From contig NW_027478158.1 of NCBI RefSeq assembly GCF_051020975.1, positions 8,494,001 through 8,558,000 of the forward strand: DNA of 64,000 nucleotides, in the 5' to 3' direction. Below are positions 63,672-64,000 of this stretch, piece after piece (within the stretch, counting starts at the first letter, position 1; each line of letters opens with the position of its first letter). This DNA is from Osmia lignaria lignaria. Its lineage: Eukaryota; Arthropoda; Insecta; Hymenoptera; Megachilidae. The notes under the pieces were generated by a model. That model saw nothing but the letters and a program-made list of their open reading frames with translations. It did no database searches and had not been told where the DNA came from. The translations under genes and the position numbers were made by a program.

Positions 63672-64000
63672 TGATCTGATGCGTAGTTCTCGAGATATAT
63701 CAAGATATTTAAAAGTTCCGAAACCGCACCAACATAATAGAGATACAGAAACACCGTGGCCCCTTTCTTTGAGATAACTCTGCACTAGAGCGAGCCGCAA
63801 ATGCCACTTCCAGCTTAGCTGTGCAGAAGAAGAACAACAAGAAGAAGAAATATCTCGAAATATGTCCGTCAGGCCACTTCCCTTGAGATAAATCTGCAAA
63901 TATCTCGGAAACGAAGCGAGCTATGGCAAAATGTTAAGAGACCTTTTTTGTAGAGAATTATGTTTCCTACTTTTTATGTTCTATGATATTTTTTGATCAG

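Larger units (their letters stand above)
58854..63993. repeat. Right zone, 16 units, with 319-bp units
   Basis: A mixture of class A, B and C units. Four are 319 bp. A class B unit with cccgttcctttgagctg occurs at 61102 and 62068, three units apart. The first and last parts of the zone are copies of each other at 3536 bp. Confidence 0.82.
1..64000. repeat. Satellite DNA array, ~322-bp unit, about 199 copies
   Basis: The same unit repeats head to tail over the whole window, always in the same orientation, with no spacer, inversion or inserted element. Base 1 matches base 323, and the TGATCA-like motif recurs every 319-322 bp from 272 to 63994. There are 198 complete units: 177 of 322 bp, 14 of 321, one of 320 and six of 319, which sum exactly to 272-63993. 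Unit 594-915 has about 39% GC by hand count. Such arrays are typical of eukaryotic centromeric or pericentromeric heterochromatin; placing this one there is an inference. The family was not recognised by name. Both edges fall inside the array, so its true length is unknown. Confidence 0.98.

Noticed and set aside
1..64000. CRISPR array
   Set aside because: The repeated part is the entire 322-bp unit with no unique spacers, and there are no associated genes.
1..64000. Transposon-derived tandem copies (terminal repeats, target-site duplications)
   Set aside because: Units join directly in phase without terminal inverted repeats, flanking duplications or a coding remnant.
1..64000. A hidden multi-gene system in the window
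   Set aside because: Every base falls in a satellite unit on both strands; no region departs from the repeat for long enough to encode anything else.

Overview
The window is one uninterrupted satellite DNA array with no recognisable gene, RNA gene or transposon. Its unit is about 322 bp and every copy runs head to tail in the same orientation. Counting from the TGATCA motif that opens each unit, the window holds a 271-bp partial unit (1-271), 198 complete units (272-63993) and the first 7 bases of the next. Unit lengths account exactly for this span: 177 units of 322 bp, 14 of 321, one of 320 and six of 319. Nothing unrelated to the unit was seen on either strand, and neither edge reaches the end of the array.

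The source is a eukaryote, from pericentromeric, centromeric or other heterochromatin. One typical unit (594-915), counted by hand, has about 39% GC. CpG is close to expectation (11 seen, about 12.5 expected), which fits a genome with little CpG methylation, such as many insects and other invertebrates. That is an inference, and the species cannot be named from this sequence.

Each unit contains an opening TGATCA, an AT-rich dyad region, a nearly invariant block, a first GGCCCC-to-GCAAATG segment, a dyad around CAGCT, an interrupted GAA tract, a second diverged copy of the GGCCCC segment, and a T-rich tail with a GTAG/CTAC dyad. Four classes (A-D) differ mainly in the middle of the unit. Two linked haplotypes differ across the junction between units. 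These variants are combined as a mosaic.

Layout: 272-6388, 19 units, mostly class A; 6389-10889, 14 units with two 319-bp units; 10890-20546, overlapping 9-unit (2897 bp) and 8-unit (2575 bp) higher-order repeats; 20547-30848, a mosaic with 2-, 3- and 4-unit duplications; 30849-36640, a clean 5-unit repeat (1609 bp); 36641-42113, an irregular zone of class B and C units; 42114-53701, a second 9-unit repeat (2897 bp) rich in class C; 53702-58853, a 9-unit block and its 7-unit relative; 58854-64000, an 11-unit repeat (3536 bp) cut by the window edge.

The short open frames in the units are not credible genes. Nearly all would have to start at TTG or GTG, and they are copied passively with the satellite. 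The main interest is array evolution: nested unequal exchange, chimeric units at duplication borders, a probable ancient duplication inside the unit, and dyads that vary in linked ways.
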